Notes: a model not told the origin generated them from the letters alone. A DNA stretch of 64,000 nt from Methylomonas fluvii (GCF_014850975.1 NZ_JACXST010000002.1:806001-870000), one strand, 5' to 3'; positions 8,716-18,220 are shown, numbered from the stretch's first letter. Made by a program: numbers and translations.

Positions 8716-10491
8716 ATGAACAGCAACCGCAAATTCCTCGACCAAGCGCCGCGCTTTCTATTTTTTACCGGCAAAGGTGGCGTGGGCAAGACTTCTATCG
8801 CTTGCGCCTCGGCCGTGCAATTGGCGGATGCCGGCCGACAGGTGTTGTTGGTGAGTACCGATCCGGCCTCGAATGTCGGCCAAGTATTTGGTATCGACAT
8901 CGGCAATCAGATCACTGCCATTCCGGCCGTATCCGGCCTGGCGGCTTTGGAAATCGATCCGCAAGCAGCGGCGCAAGCCTATCGCGACCGCATCGTCGGC
9001 CCGGTGCGCGGCGTGTTGCCGGACAGCATCGTTAAAGGCATAGAAGAACAATTGTCCGGTGCTTGTACCACGGAAATCGCGGCATTCGACGAATTCACCG
9101 CACTATTAATCGACTCTGATTTGACCGTCGGCTACGACCATATCGTGTTCGACACCGCGCCGACCGGCCACACCATCCGCCTGTTGCAACTGCCCGGCGC
9201 CTGGAGCGGTTTTCTGGAACAAGGCAAAGGCGACGCCTCTTGCCTGGGACCCTTGGCTGGTTTGGAAAAACAGCGCAGCCAATATAAAGCTGCTGTCGAC
9301 GCACTAGCAGATCCGCAGCGCAGCCGGTTGATCCTGGTTGCCCGCGCCCAATCATCGACCTTGCGCGAAGTGGCCCGCACCCACGAGGAGTTAAACGCCA
9401 TCGGCTTGTCGCAACAATATTTGGTTGTCAACGGCATCTTGCCGGAAAGCGAAACCGCGCAAGACCAGCTGGCCAGCGCGATCTACCGGCGCGAGCAAAA
9501 CGCCTTAACCGATATACCGGCGGCGCTGAGCGGCTTACCGACGGATCGCATTGAATTAAAGCCCTTCAATCTGGTTGGACTGATGGCTCTTAGGCAATTG
9601 CTGAGCAAATCCGCGCCGCTCTCGACAGCTGACAATGACGTGATGCCGGCCATACCCGCAGCCAATCTCTCGAAACTAGTGGACGAGATTGCCGCCGATG
9701 GTCATGGCTTGGTGATGCTGATGGGTAAAGGCGGCGTTGGCAAAACCACCCTGGCCGCCGCGTTGGCGGTGGATCTGGCGCGACGCGGTTTGCCAGTGCA
9801 TCTCACCACCTCCGACCCAGCCGCCAATTTAACGGACACGCTAAACGGCGCTTTGCCTGACCTGAAAGTCAGCAAAATCGATCCGCATGCGGAAACCGAA
9901 CGCTACCGCCAACATGTGCTGGCTACAAAAGGCGCCAATCTGGATGAACAAGGCCGCGCTTTGCTGGAAGAAGACCTGCGCTCGCCGTGTACCGAAGAAA
10001 TTGCCGTGTTCCAAGCCTTTTCCCGCATCATCCGCGAGGCCGGCAAGAAATTCGTGGTGATGGACACCGCCCCGACCGGGCATACCTTGCTGCTCTTGGA
10101 CGCTACCGGCGCTTACCACCGCGAGGTGGCGCGGCAGATGGGCGGTTCCAATCAGCATTTCACCACGCCGATGATGCAGTTGCAGGACCCGCGTCAAACC
10201 AAGGTGCTGATCGTCACTTTAGCGGAAACCACGCCAGTGTTGGAAGCAGCCCATTTGCAAGACGATTTACGCCGGGCCGGCATCGAACCCTGGGCGTGGG
10301 TGATCAATAATAGCGTGGCCGCAAGCGCCGTGCATTCAGCGCTATTGCAGCAACGCGCCGCCAATGAATGGCCGGAAATCGCTGCCGTTGCCAATCGTTA
10401 TGCCCGCCGCTATGCACTGGTACCTTTGCTGCAGGACGAGCCGACCGGCGTCGAACGCTTGCTAGCACTAGCCGGCGGCCATAGCCAATAA
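8716..10491 (+). CDS. arsA: Arsenite-stimulated pump ATPase ArsA (two-domain)
   Basis: A 591-residue soluble ATPase with tandem A1 and A2 halves, each carrying a deviant Walker A (GKGGVGKT near residues 17 and 338) and the signal-transduction motif DTAPTGHT. Cys-containing segments (GACTTEIAAFDEF and RSPCTEEIAVF) correspond to the metalloid-binding cysteines. It powers As(III) extrusion. In this operon the permease is Acr3, not ArsB; ArsA-Acr3 pairing is known in several lineages. The start at 8716 (MNSNRK) follows the arsD stop by 17 bases; a longer form starting at 8674 would overlap arsD. Confidence 0.95.
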   Translation: MNSNRKFLDQAPRFLFFTGKGGVGKTSIACASAVQLADAGRQVLLVSTDPASNVGQVFGIDIGNQITAIPAVSGLAALEIDPQAAAQAYRDRIVGPVRGVLPDSIVKGIEEQLSGACTTEIAAFDEFTALLIDSDLTVGYDHIVFDTAPTGHTIRLLQLPGAWSGFLEQGKGDASCLGPLAGLEKQRSQYKAAVDALADPQRSRLILVARAQSSTLREVARTHEELNAIGLSQQYLVVNGILPESETAQDQLASAIYRREQNALTDIPAALSGLPTDRIELKPFNLVGLMALRQLLSKSAPLSTADNDVMPAIPAANLSKLVDEIAADGHGLVMLMGKGGVGKTTLAAALAVDLARRGLPVHLTTSDPAANLTDTLNGALPDLKVSKIDPHAETERYRQHVLATKGANLDEQGRALLEEDLRSPCTEEIAVFQAFSRIIREAGKKFVVMDTAPTGHTLLLLDATGAYHREVARQMGGSNQHFTTPMMQLQDPRQTKVLIVTLAETTPVLEAAHLQDDLRRAGIEPWAWVINNSVAASAVHSALLQQRAANEWPEIAAVANRYARRYALVPLLQDEPTGVERLLALAGGHSQ

Positions 10492-10554
10492 ACACGAGTA
10501 AACGACACTCACAAAACAGCACACCTTTACCCACTTTCACTCGGAGTAACCGCG

Positions 10555-11001
10555 ATGAAACGCCTGCATATCCATCTAGCCGTCGATGATCTGACGAAAA
10601 ATATCGACTTTTACAGTGCGCTGTTTCAAAGTGCACCGAGCGTACGCGAAGCCGATTACGCCAAGTGGTTGCTGGACGATCCGCGCGTCAATTTCGCGAT
10701 TTCCAGCCGGGGCCGCCAGCCAGGGTTGGATCATTTGGGCATACAAGTCGAATCCGGTGAGGAATTGGAAGCAGTCCAGGAAAACCTGGCTGCCGCCGAG
10801 CTGCCGGTCGCGGCGCAAAAGCAAGCCAACTGCTGCTACGCCCAGTCCGATAAATACTGGACTGTCGATCCGCAAGGCATCGCTTGGGAAGCCTTCCACT
10901 CCTTGCGAACCATTCCCTTATTTGGCGAGGATCAAGTGTTGCAACTTGAACCCGCCAGCAGTTGCTGCAAACCACCGGCAGCCGATAACGCTGCACAATA
11001 A
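10555..11001 (+). CDS. arsI: ArsI/CadI-type VOC metalloenzyme
   Basis: A 148-residue vicinal-oxygen-chelate fold protein. Known ArsI enzymes are Fe(II)-dependent C-As lyases that demethylate trivalent organoarsenicals; CadI homologues are cadmium-induced. The metal ligands expected for ArsI are present (His5, His60, Glu112), as is the substrate-binding vicinal pair Cys93-Cys94 (ANCCYAQSDKYW). A further CC pair occurs near the C-terminus. CGGAG precedes the start by 7 bases. Its place between arsA and acr3 supports an arsenic role, with organoarsenical detoxification the likeliest. Confidence 0.88.
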   Translation: MKRLHIHLAVDDLTKNIDFYSALFQSAPSVREADYAKWLLDDPRVNFAISSRGRQPGLDHLGIQVESGEELEAVQENLAAAELPVAAQKQANCCYAQSDKYWTVDPQGIAWEAFHSLRTIPLFGEDQVLQLEPASSCCKPPAADNAAQ

Positions 11002-11022
11002 ATAGCTGACTTGGAGATTTAA

Positions 11023-12075
11023 ATGAGCACCCCGCATTGCCCCAACGCCCGCTTATCCTTTCTCGACCGTTTTCTGACCTTATGGATTTTTATCGCCATG
11101 GCGCTTGGCGTCGGCATCGGCTTTCTATTTCCCACGGAAGTCTCCGATTTCAACGCAGCGGTGTCGGTCGGCACCACCAATATCCCGATAGCCATCGGCT
11201 TGATCGTGATGATGTATCCACCGCTAGCCAAAGTCCGTTACGAAGAACTTGGCGACGTGTTTCGCAACTGGCGGATATTGGCCGTGTCCTTGCTGCAAAA
11301 CTGGTTGCTCGGCCCGGCGTTAATGTTCGTGCTGGCTATCGTGTGTCTGCGCGATTATCCCGACTACATGGTGGGCCTGATTTTGATCGGCCTGGCGCGC
11401 TGCATCGCGATGGTCATCGTCTGGAACGAATTGGCAGAAGGCGACAACGACTACACAGCGGGCTTGGTGGCATTTAACAGCGTGTTCCAGGTGTTATTTT
11501 ACAGCGTCTATGCCTGGTTGTTCATCACCGTGCTGCCTCCCTTATTCGGCATGCAAGGCAGTCTGGTTGCCATCACCATCGGCGAAATCGCCAAAAGCGT
11601 TTTTATCTATCTGGGCATCCCGTTTCTGGCCGGTTTTAGCACGCGCTTTCTGTTGGTCAAAGCCAAGGGCAAGGATTGGTATCAGCAAACTTTCGTCCCG
11701 AGGATCAGCCCACTGACCTTAATCGCGCTGCTGTTTACCATAGTGGTGATGTTCTCGCTGAAAGGCGATTTAATCGTGCAATTGCCAATGGATGTGGTGC
11801 GGATTGCGATACCGCTATTGATTTATTTTGTGGTGATGTTTTTGCTCAGCTTTTTAATGGGCAGAGCCATCGGCGCCGGTTACGGCAAAACCACCACATT
11901 GGCATTTACCGCCGCCAGCAATAATTTTGAATTGGCGATTGCGGTGGCGGTGGCCGTATTCGGCATTAACAGTGGCGCGGCTTTTGCCGCAGTGATTGGG
12001 CCCTTGATCGAAGTACCGGTGATGATCGCCCTGGTCAATGTGGCTTTGTATTTCCGCAAGCGCGAACTGATTTAA
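11023..12075 (+). CDS. acr3: Arsenite efflux permease Acr3
   Basis: A 350-residue inner-membrane protein with about ten transmembrane segments, of the bile/arsenite/riboflavin transporter superfamily. The conserved Acr3 cysteine lies in [16 protein letters not shown] (Cys127). The characteristic [15 protein letters not shown] and [14 protein letters not shown] segments are near the C-terminus. It exports As(III), energised by membrane potential and possibly by ArsA upstream. GGAG lies 10 bases before the ATG and arsI ends 21 bases upstream, so it is in the operon. Confidence 0.95.
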   Translation: MSTPHCPNARLSFLDRFLTLWIFIAMALGVGIGFLFPTEVSDFNAAVSVGTTNIPIAIGLIVMMYPPLAKVRYEELGDVFRNWRILAVSLLQNWLLGPALMFVLAIVCLRDYPDYMVGLILIGLARCIAMVIVWNELAEGDNDYTAGLVAFNSVFQVLFYSVYAWLFITVLPPLFGMQGSLVAITIGEIAKSVFIYLGIPFLAGFSTRFLLVKAKGKDWYQQTFVPRISPLTLIALLFTIVVMFSLKGDLIVQLPMDVVRIAIPLLIYFVVMFLLSFLMGRAIGAGYGKTTTLAFTAASNNFELAIAVAVAVFGINSGAAFAAVIGPLIEVPVMIALVNVALYFRKRELI

Positions 12076-12138
12076 AATTGAACTTCGTTTACCCAACGAC
12101 TCGTTTAACCAACCTTAACCTTACCAAGGAACACGCTC

Positions 12139-12345
12139 ATGGCTGCCGATAAATCGAAAAACGATAGAAAGAAAATTGCGGTGGAAGAACCCACCTACGA
12201 CCAACTGAAAAATTTTTCCCGCTTTAACGGCTTAAAAACCCGCGTGGTGGTGGCAGCCATGGTGGATATCGTCTTGCAAGACCCGGTTTTGAGCGCACGC
12301 GTCATCGAACAATGTCGGCAGGCCGACACGGTTGAAACCATTTAG
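12139..12345 (+). CDS. Small unknown protein at the end of the ars operon
   Basis: A 68-residue basic-then-acidic protein with no recognised domain. AAGGAACACGCTC precedes the ATG, giving a reasonable ribosome-binding site. The N-terminus is Lys-rich (DKSKNDRKK). The middle, TYDQLKNFSRFNGLKTRVVVAAMVDIVL, has the look of a short helix-turn-helix or ribbon-helix-helix. It starts 63 bases after acr3 on the same strand, so co-transcription is possible. A DNA-binding function is only suggested by shape. Confidence 0.6.
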   Translation: MAADKSKNDRKKIAVEEPTYDQLKNFSRFNGLKTRVVVAAMVDIVLQDPVLSARVIEQCRQADTVETI

Positions 12346-12496
12346 CCGCCGTCGCCGCCACTAACAATATCTATCTGTGTTGACGAAAATCAACACGCGC
12401 TCCACAAACAAGCGGAATAATGGTTCCCGGCGTGTGCCACGGTGCACGCCAAACCGGTGATTGCAAATCGTTCAGTGTGTAAGTCAGGTGATGACG

Positions 12497-12760
12497 ATGG
12501 ACAACGACATTTTAATTAATCAAGCCCGCCAACTTTACGCCGCATTACATGCTAGTCAGCTCCGATTAATGCCGCTCAACCCCGGCGCGTGGGCGCGCCT
12601 GGAACGCCTGCTGTCCAGCGCCTACTGCCGTTACCAGCGCCGCCTGAACCGTTGCGTGCTGTGTTATCAGTATCGCAAACACGACTGTATCCGCGAACCC
12701 GGTGAAAAATCCATGCCTTGCCGGCGACGCCAGCCCTTGAACTCACTAGCGACGTTTTAA
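12497..12760 (+). CDS. Small Cys-containing unknown protein
   Basis: An 87-residue protein from the ATG at 12497, preceded by AGGTGATGACG. A start at 12461 would add 12 residues. The second half carries CVLCYQYRKHDC and a later Cys, so a structural metal site is possible. The rest is Leu/Arg-rich. It lies between the ars and hox operons. I do not recognise a family; it may be a genuine small gene or a chance frame. Confidence 0.4.
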   Translation: MDNDILINQARQLYAALHASQLRLMPLNPGAWARLERLLSSAYCRYQRRLNRCVLCYQYRKHDCIREPGEKSMPCRRRQPLNSLATF

Positions 12761-13092
12761 GCGGCAAGATTTTGCTGTCCACTACCCGCGAATTTGTTTA
12801 GTATTGCGGCGTAGATGACGGCAAATCGACAGTTCCTCCGTCTCACCGGCATCTTGCGCTAGCGGTGGACTTTCACCGCTAAGCATTGGGAGCTAGGACA
12901 GGCGGTTGCGCTGCGCAGACGGGAGCCAAACCACTCGGACAAACAATGTTGCAGTGGCGATTTTCCGGGTAAACTGCCAGCGGACACTTTGAAAAATCTC
13001 ACGCCAATTTGGTCATAACTTTGAGAGTGACTCATGATTTTTCAGCAGGCATGAGACACGGCGATGCAACCCAACGGCCCAGCAATTCGACG
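12761..13092 (+). promoter_or_regulatory. Leader of the hydrogenase operon with hairpins
   Basis: No gene lies in this 332-base stretch before hoxF. It contains a perfect hairpin AGCGGTG-GACTTT-CACCGCT (12861-12880), nested in an outer CTAGC/GCTAG pairing (12859-12863 with 12892-12896), and a short TGCGCTGCGCA palindrome further on. A structured leader or regulator site for the hox operon is possible. It does not match a riboswitch family I can name. Confidence 0.4.
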
Positions 13093-14874
13093 ATGAACAG
13101 CTTCATAGAGTCCGTATTAGCAGAGGCGGACTATAAACCCGAACGGCTGCTGCCAATCCTCCGCGCGGTGCAGGCGCAGTATCTGCATATTCCCCAGGCG
13201 GCTATCGAACAATTGGCCGCTGCTTTGCATATTCCCCGCACCCAGATTATTGCCGTCGCGGAATTCTACAGTTTCCTGCACCTGACGCCGCAGGGCCGTT
13301 ACGACATTCATATCAGCGACTCGATTACCGACCGAATGCTGGGCAAGGAAAAACTGCTGAATTACCTGGCAGAAAAGTTGCGCGTCAAAGTGGGTGAAGT
13401 CCGCGCGGACGGCCTGGTCAGTTTGAATAATACCTCCTGCACCGGCATGTGCGACCAAGGCCCAGCCGGCTTGGTGAATGGCTATGCGTTGACCCGTCTG
13501 GACCATGCCAGAATCGATGTCATCGCCAAACTGATCGAACAACAAGCGCCGTTAAGCGATTGGCCGCCGGAGTTCTTTGCGGTGGAAGAGCCGATCCGCA
13601 AACCCGGCCTGTTGCTCAACCAACCATTCGAAAACGGCGCGGCGATAACGGCGACGTTCGCGCGCGGCCTAACGGAAACCCTGGCGGAAGTGGACAGTTC
13701 CAATTTGCGCGGCCGCGGCGGTGCCGGCTTTAAAACCGCGTTGAAATGGCGGACTTGCGCTCAACAAACTACCACGCCGCACTACGTGATTTGCAACGCC
13801 GACGAGGGCGAACCCGGTACGTTTAAAGACCGGATGCTGCTCGACCTGTATGCCGACCAAGTCTTTGAAGGCATGACCTTGTGCGCGGCGATTATTGGTT
13901 CGGTTCAGGGCTTGCTGTATCTGCGCGCGGAATACTTGTTCCTCTACGAGCAGTTGCAGCGCGTGTTGAAACGCCGCCGCGACAGCGGATTGCTAGGGCG
14001 CAATATTCTCGGTCACAGCGGCTTTGATTTTGACATCGAAATCCGCATGGGTGCCGGTGCCTACATCTGCGGCGAAGCCTCTGCGCAAATCGAGTCCTTG
14101 GAAGGCAAGCCCGGCATACCTCGGGTTAAGCCGCCCAATTCGGTGATCTGCGGCTATCAACGCAAACCCACCGTGGTGGACAACGTCGAGACTTTTTTTG
14201 CTGCCACCCACATCGCCGTTCAAGGCGGGCCATGGTTTGCGGAAGTCGGTACTGCGCAATCGACCGGCAGCAAACTGCTCAGCATCAGCGGCGACTGCGC
14301 GCGGCCTGGCATTTACGAATACCCATTCGGCACGTCAATTGAAGAGATTTTGCGGGACTGCGGCGCGGACGACGTGCTGGGTGTGCAAGTGGGCGGCCCT
14401 TCCGGCACTTTTATTTCCAATCGGGAACTGCAACGCCGCATAGCCTTCGAAGACCTGTCCACCGCCGGTTCGTTTATGGTGTTCAACAATAGCCGCAGTA
14501 TTTTCGACATAGTGCAAAACTTTACCGATTTCTTCGCCCATGAAAGTTGCGGCTTTTGTACGCCTTGCCGGGTCGGCACCACGCTGTTGAAAAATCAGCT
14601 GCGGAAAATTATCGAAGGTAACGGCGCCGCAGTCGATCTGGAAGAACTCAACGAGATATGCCTGGTCGTCAAAAACAACAGCCATTGCGGCCTGGGCGAT
14701 TCAGCCGCCAATCCGATTTTAAGCACCCTGGCCAGCCATCCGGAGCTGTATCTTAAGCAATTAAAGCAGAGTAATTTTACCCCGGGGTTTGATTTGGACG
14801 CTACCCTGGCCGTGGCTCGCCGTATGGCGCAGCGCGACGACGACGCGGCGCATTTATCGCAAGTGGAGAACTGA
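13093..14874 (+). CDS. hoxF: NAD-reducing hydrogenase diaphorase subunit HoxF
   Basis: A 593-residue flavoprotein that carries electrons between NAD(H) and the hydrogenase. Residues 1-150 are a NuoE/HoxE-like thioredoxin-fold domain. It keeps the distal cysteine pair (CTGMCDQGP) but lacks the first pair (ISDSIT where Cys would be), so its [2Fe-2S] site is incomplete. The NuoF-like part follows: FMN loop GRGGAGFKTALKW, NADH loop GAGAYICGEASAQIESLEGKPG, and the N3-type [4Fe-4S] ligands ESCGFCTPCRVG with NSHCGLG. The start at 13093 (MNSFIESV) aligns with Ralstonia HoxF; an ATG at 13051 is also possible. It leads the hoxFUYHW operon. Confidence 0.94.
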   Translation: MNSFIESVLAEADYKPERLLPILRAVQAQYLHIPQAAIEQLAAALHIPRTQIIAVAEFYSFLHLTPQGRYDIHISDSITDRMLGKEKLLNYLAEKLRVKVGEVRADGLVSLNNTSCTGMCDQGPAGLVNGYALTRLDHARIDVIAKLIEQQAPLSDWPPEFFAVEEPIRKPGLLLNQPFENGAAITATFARGLTETLAEVDSSNLRGRGGAGFKTALKWRTCAQQTTTPHYVICNADEGEPGTFKDRMLLDLYADQVFEGMTLCAAIIGSVQGLLYLRAEYLFLYEQLQRVLKRRRDSGLLGRNILGHSGFDFDIEIRMGAGAYICGEASAQIESLEGKPGIPRVKPPNSVICGYQRKPTVVDNVETFFAATHIAVQGGPWFAEVGTAQSTGSKLLSISGDCARPGIYEYPFGTSIEEILRDCGADDVLGVQVGGPSGTFISNRELQRRIAFEDLSTAGSFMVFNNSRSIFDIVQNFTDFFAHESCGFCTPCRVGTTLLKNQLRKIIEGNGAAVDLEELNEICLVVKNNSHCGLGDSAANPILSTLASHPELYLKQLKQSNFTPGFDLDATLAVARRMAQRDDDAAHLSQVEN

Positions 14875-14875
14875 C

Positions 14876-15715
14876 ATGAGCGGCACTCTTTGCATCGACG
14901 GCATCGCCGTGCCGTTCAGCGACGGCCAAACCATTATCGAGGCGGCGCGCACTGCCGGCGTGTACATTCCTTATCTGTGCCACCGGCTAGGTTACGCCCC
15001 GTACGGCAGTTGCAAACTGTGTACGGTCAAAGTCAATGGCCGGACCAATACCGCCTGCACCATGCCGGCTGCCGACGGCCAGACCGTCATCAGCAACAGC
15101 CCAGACCTGCAACATGACCGCCAGCGCATCACCCAGATGCTGTTCGTGGAAGGCAACCATTTCTGCCCGTCCTGCGAAAAATCCGGTAATTGTCAGTTAC
15201 AGGCCGTGGCCTATCACCAGAACATGCTGGATAACCACTACCCGCATTTTTATGCCCAACGGGAAATGGACGCCTCGCACCCGGATATATTGATCGACCA
15301 CGACCGCTGCATTTTCTGCAATCTGTGCGTGCGCGCCAGCAAGGAAAAAGACGGCAAGGAAGTGTTCGGCATCGCCGGACGCGGCATCCACAAACGCCTG
15401 GTCATCAACTCACCCAGCGGCAAACTGAAAGACAGCGAGATTAGTGTCAACGACGAGGCCGCCCATGTCTGCCCGACCGGGGCGATTCTGGTCAAACGCA
15501 GCGCCTACCTAGCGCCGATTGGCGAACGCATCTACGACGGGCATCCCATCAGCGAAGTCGCCTGCGAAAAAGCAGTTATCAGGGCGGGCGAGGCAAGCGG
15601 CTACCCAAGCTGCGACCCGACCAAGCTGACGGATGCGCCTCAGCAGAACGGAGGCCCGGACTCCCACTACGCGGCGACCATGCCGCCCGCGCCGGACATC
15701 AAACATGGCCGCTAA
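14876..15715 (+). CDS. hoxU: NAD-reducing hydrogenase diaphorase subunit HoxU
   Basis: A 279-residue iron-sulfur subunit (NuoG N-terminal type) linking HoxF to the hydrogenase dimer. An N-terminal [2Fe-2S] ferredoxin motif is visible (PYLCHRLGYAPYGSCKLCTVKVNG ... ACTMP, interrupted here for length), then the His/Cys cluster (GNHFCPSCEKSGNCQLQ), then CIFCNLCVRA and HVCPTGAILVKR. About 45 residues follow the usual end of HoxU and look disordered (Pro/Gly-rich). That tail overlaps the hoxY start by 11 bases. The start ATG lies 1 base after the hoxF stop. Confidence 0.93.
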   Translation: MSGTLCIDGIAVPFSDGQTIIEAARTAGVYIPYLCHRLGYAPYGSCKLCTVKVNGRTNTACTMPAADGQTVISNSPDLQHDRQRITQMLFVEGNHFCPSCEKSGNCQLQAVAYHQNMLDNHYPHFYAQREMDASHPDILIDHDRCIFCNLCVRASKEKDGKEVFGIAGRGIHKRLVINSPSGKLKDSEISVNDEAAHVCPTGAILVKRSAYLAPIGERIYDGHPISEVACEKAVIRAGEASGYPSCDPTKLTDAPQQNGGPDSHYAATMPPAPDIKHGR

Positions 15716-16244
15716 GATCAAAATCGCCACCACTTCGCTGGCCGGCTGCTTCGGTTGCCATATGTCGTTTCTGGATATAGACGAGCGCTTGCTGAAACTG
15801 GCCGACATCGTCGAATTCGACCGTTCGCCTCTCACCGACATCGAACACTGCGGCCCGTGTGATATTGGTCTGATCGAAGGCGGGGTTTGCAACTCCGAAA
15901 ACGTGCATGTGCTGCGCGAGTTTCGCGCTAACTGTAAAATTCTGATCGCCGTAGGTGCTTGCGCCATCAACGGCGGCCTACCGGCGCTGCGCAACTTTTT
16001 CAAGCTGGAAGATTGCCTGCTGGAAGCCTATCAGGACGGCATCGGCGTGGACAACCCACAAATCCCCAGCGATCCGGAATTGCCGTTGCTACTAGACAAG
16101 GTGCGACCTGTCCACGAGATCGTCAAGATCGATTATTTTATGCCCGGCTGTCCACCATCCGCCGATGTGTTTTGGCACTACCTCAACGCATTGATCGAAG
16201 GCCGCGACCCGACTTTACCTTACGAGTTAGTCCATTACGACTAA
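15705..16244 (+). CDS. hoxY: NiFe-hydrogenase small subunit HoxY
   Basis: A 179-residue small subunit holding the proximal [4Fe-4S] cluster. Ligand cysteines are visible in LAGCFGCHMS, VGACAINGG and MPGCPPSADVFW. The short length, with no medial or distal clusters and no Tat signal, marks the cytoplasmic group 3 type. The start ATG lies inside the 3' end of hoxU (11-base overlap), indicating translational coupling. It pairs with HoxH. Confidence 0.94.
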   Translation: MAAKIKIATTSLAGCFGCHMSFLDIDERLLKLADIVEFDRSPLTDIEHCGPCDIGLIEGGVCNSENVHVLREFRANCKILIAVGACAINGGLPALRNFFKLEDCLLEAYQDGIGVDNPQIPSDPELPLLLDKVRPVHEIVKIDYFMPGCPPSADVFWHYLNALIEGRDPTLPYELVHYD

Positions 16245-16256
16245 CGGAGGAACCCC

Positions 16257-17768
16257 GTGTACGAATATCTTGAAACCGCCGATCCGGCATTAGTCGAGGC
16301 CGGCAAGCTAAAACGGGTCGCGGTCGATCCGGTGTCCCGCGTGGAAGGCCACGGCAAAGTCACGCTGCTACTCGACGAAAACAATCAGGTCCAGCAAGCC
16401 CGCCTGCACATCGTCGAGTTTCGCGGCTTCGAAAAATTTATTCAGGGCCGCCCGTATTGGGAACTGCCGGTGATGGTGCAGCGTTTGTGCGGCATCTGCC
16501 CGGTCAGTCACCATCTGGCCGCCGCCAAAGCCATCGACCAGTTAGTCGGCGTTGATCCGGCCAACCTACCGCCAGCAGCGGATAAATTACGGCGATTGCT
16601 GCATTTCGGCCAGGTCTTGCAATCACATGCCTTGCATTTTTTCCACCTGTCCAGCCCGGATTTGCTGTTTGGGTTTGAAAGCGAGATCGGCAAACGCAAC
16701 ATCGTCGCGGTGTTGGCGGATTATCCGGATATTGGCCTGCAAGGCGTGAAACTGCGCAAATACGGCCAGGAAGTTATCCGCATGGTCTGCGGCAAGCGCA
16801 TTCACGGTACCGGCGCAATTCCCGGCGGCATGAACAAAGCGCTGAGCAAAGACGAGCGCGATTATCTGAAACAAGACATCGGCCAAATCGTGAGTTGGGC
16901 GCAAGGCGCTTTGCAACTGGTCACAAAAGTCCACACCTCCAACCTGCCCTATTACGACGACTTTGCCACCATCCGCAGCAACTACCTGAGTTTGACCAAA
17001 CCTGACGGTGCGTTGGAGCTTTATCACGGCGGGATTAGGGTGAAAAACCCGCAAGGCGAAACCCTGGTCGACCACTACGATTACTGCGATTATCCGGAGT
17101 TGATCCGCGAAGAAGTCCGTTCCTGGACCTATATGAAATTCCCCTACCTGACTGCGCTGGGCAAAGCCGATGGCTGGTATCGGGTGGGGCCGTTGGCGCG
17201 GGTCAACAATTGCGATTTCATCGACACGCCACTGGCGGAAGCCGCGCGCGTCGAATTCAAGCAACACGGCGGCGCAGCCATGGTACACAGCACGTTGGCC
17301 TTTCACTGGACGCGGATGATCGAATTACTGCATTGTGCGGAAAGCATCCAAATCTTGCTGGATGACCCGGACTTGCTGAGTCACGACTTGGTCGCGAAAG
17401 GCGAAAAACGCTACGAAGGCATAGGTGTGATCGAAGCCCCGCGCGGCACGCTGTTTCATCATTATCAAATTGACGAAAACGACATTGTCACCAAAGCCAA
17501 TCTGATCGTTTCCACCACCAGCAACAATACGGCGATGAACGAGTCGGTGCGGCAAGTCGCGGCGGAATATTTGTCCGGCCGGGAGCTGACCGAACCCTTG
17601 CTGAATAATCTGGAAGTGGCGATTCGTGCCTACGACCCTTGCCTGTCCTGCGCCACGCATGCGGTTGGCAAAATGCCCTTGCAGTTGGAACTGGTCGACG
17701 TGGACGGCAAGTTGGTGGATAAACTGGTTCGGCACAGCAGCGGCGAATTTATTCACGGCAGCGAATGA
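16257..17768 (+). CDS. hoxH: NiFe-hydrogenase large subunit HoxH
   Basis: A 503-residue catalytic subunit that oxidises or evolves H2 at the NiFe(CN)2CO centre. The L1 motif is RLCGICPVSHH and the L2 motif DPCLSCATH, giving the four Ni-binding cysteines. About 30 residues follow the L2 His (AVGKMPLQLELV...), the C-terminal extension removed by an endopeptidase during maturation. The start is GTG at 16257 with a strong AACGGAGGAA ribosome-binding site. The set HoxF, HoxU, HoxY and HoxH defines a group 3d bidirectional enzyme. Confidence 0.95.
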   Translation: MYEYLETADPALVEAGKLKRVAVDPVSRVEGHGKVTLLLDENNQVQQARLHIVEFRGFEKFIQGRPYWELPVMVQRLCGICPVSHHLAAAKAIDQLVGVDPANLPPAADKLRRLLHFGQVLQSHALHFFHLSSPDLLFGFESEIGKRNIVAVLADYPDIGLQGVKLRKYGQEVIRMVCGKRIHGTGAIPGGMNKALSKDERDYLKQDIGQIVSWAQGALQLVTKVHTSNLPYYDDFATIRSNYLSLTKPDGALELYHGGIRVKNPQGETLVDHYDYCDYPELIREEVRSWTYMKFPYLTALGKADGWYRVGPLARVNNCDFIDTPLAEAARVEFKQHGGAAMVHSTLAFHWTRMIELLHCAESIQILLDDPDLLSHDLVAKGEKRYEGIGVIEAPRGTLFHHYQIDENDIVTKANLIVSTTSNNTAMNESVRQVAAEYLSGRELTEPLLNNLEVAIRAYDPCLSCATHAVGKMPLQLELVDVDGKLVDKLVRHSSGEFIHGSE

Positions 17769-18220
17769 CTAAACCCATCCTGGTGTTCGGTTACGGCAAT
17801 CCCAGCCGTGGCGACGACGCAGTTGGCCCTTTGCTATTAGATTATCTGGCCGAGCATCTGGACCTGAGCCATATCGAACTGCTCAGTGACTTTCAATTAC
17901 AAATCGAACACGCGTTGGATTTGCAAGATCGCGAGTTAGTGGTGTTTGTCGATGCTGCGGTCAATTGTCCCGACAGCTTTGCCTTTACCCCATTAACCCC
18001 AACCCAGGACCACAGTTATAGCAGCCATGCGCTGAGCCCGGCCGCGCTGTTGTCGGTCTATGACACCCTCGGCAAACAAGCGCTGCCACACTGCTATTTA
18101 TTAAGCATTCAAGCCGAAGCATTCGAACTCGGCAGCGGGTTAAGCGAACGCTGCTCGGCCAATTTAATTGCGGCTTGTCGATTTATAGCCGAGTTTCTGA
18201 AACAAAGGCCGTCTCGCTAG
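17765..18220 (+). CDS. hoxW: Hydrogenase maturation endopeptidase HoxW
   Basis: A 151-residue HycI/HupD-family protease that cleaves the HoxH C-terminal extension after nickel insertion. The family start FGYGNPSRGDDAVGPLL is intact, and the metal ligands expected (Asp/Glu near residue 17, Asp in VVFVDAAV, His in the SSHALSP region) are present. The start overlaps the hoxH stop (ATGA), so the protease is made with its substrate. No hyp genes for NiFe-centre assembly follow; those must be elsewhere in the genome. Confidence 0.93.
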   Translation: MTKPILVFGYGNPSRGDDAVGPLLLDYLAEHLDLSHIELLSDFQLQIEHALDLQDRELVVFVDAAVNCPDSFAFTPLTPTQDHSYSSHALSPAALLSVYDTLGKQALPHCYLLSIQAEAFELGSGLSERCSANLIAACRFIAEFLKQRPSR

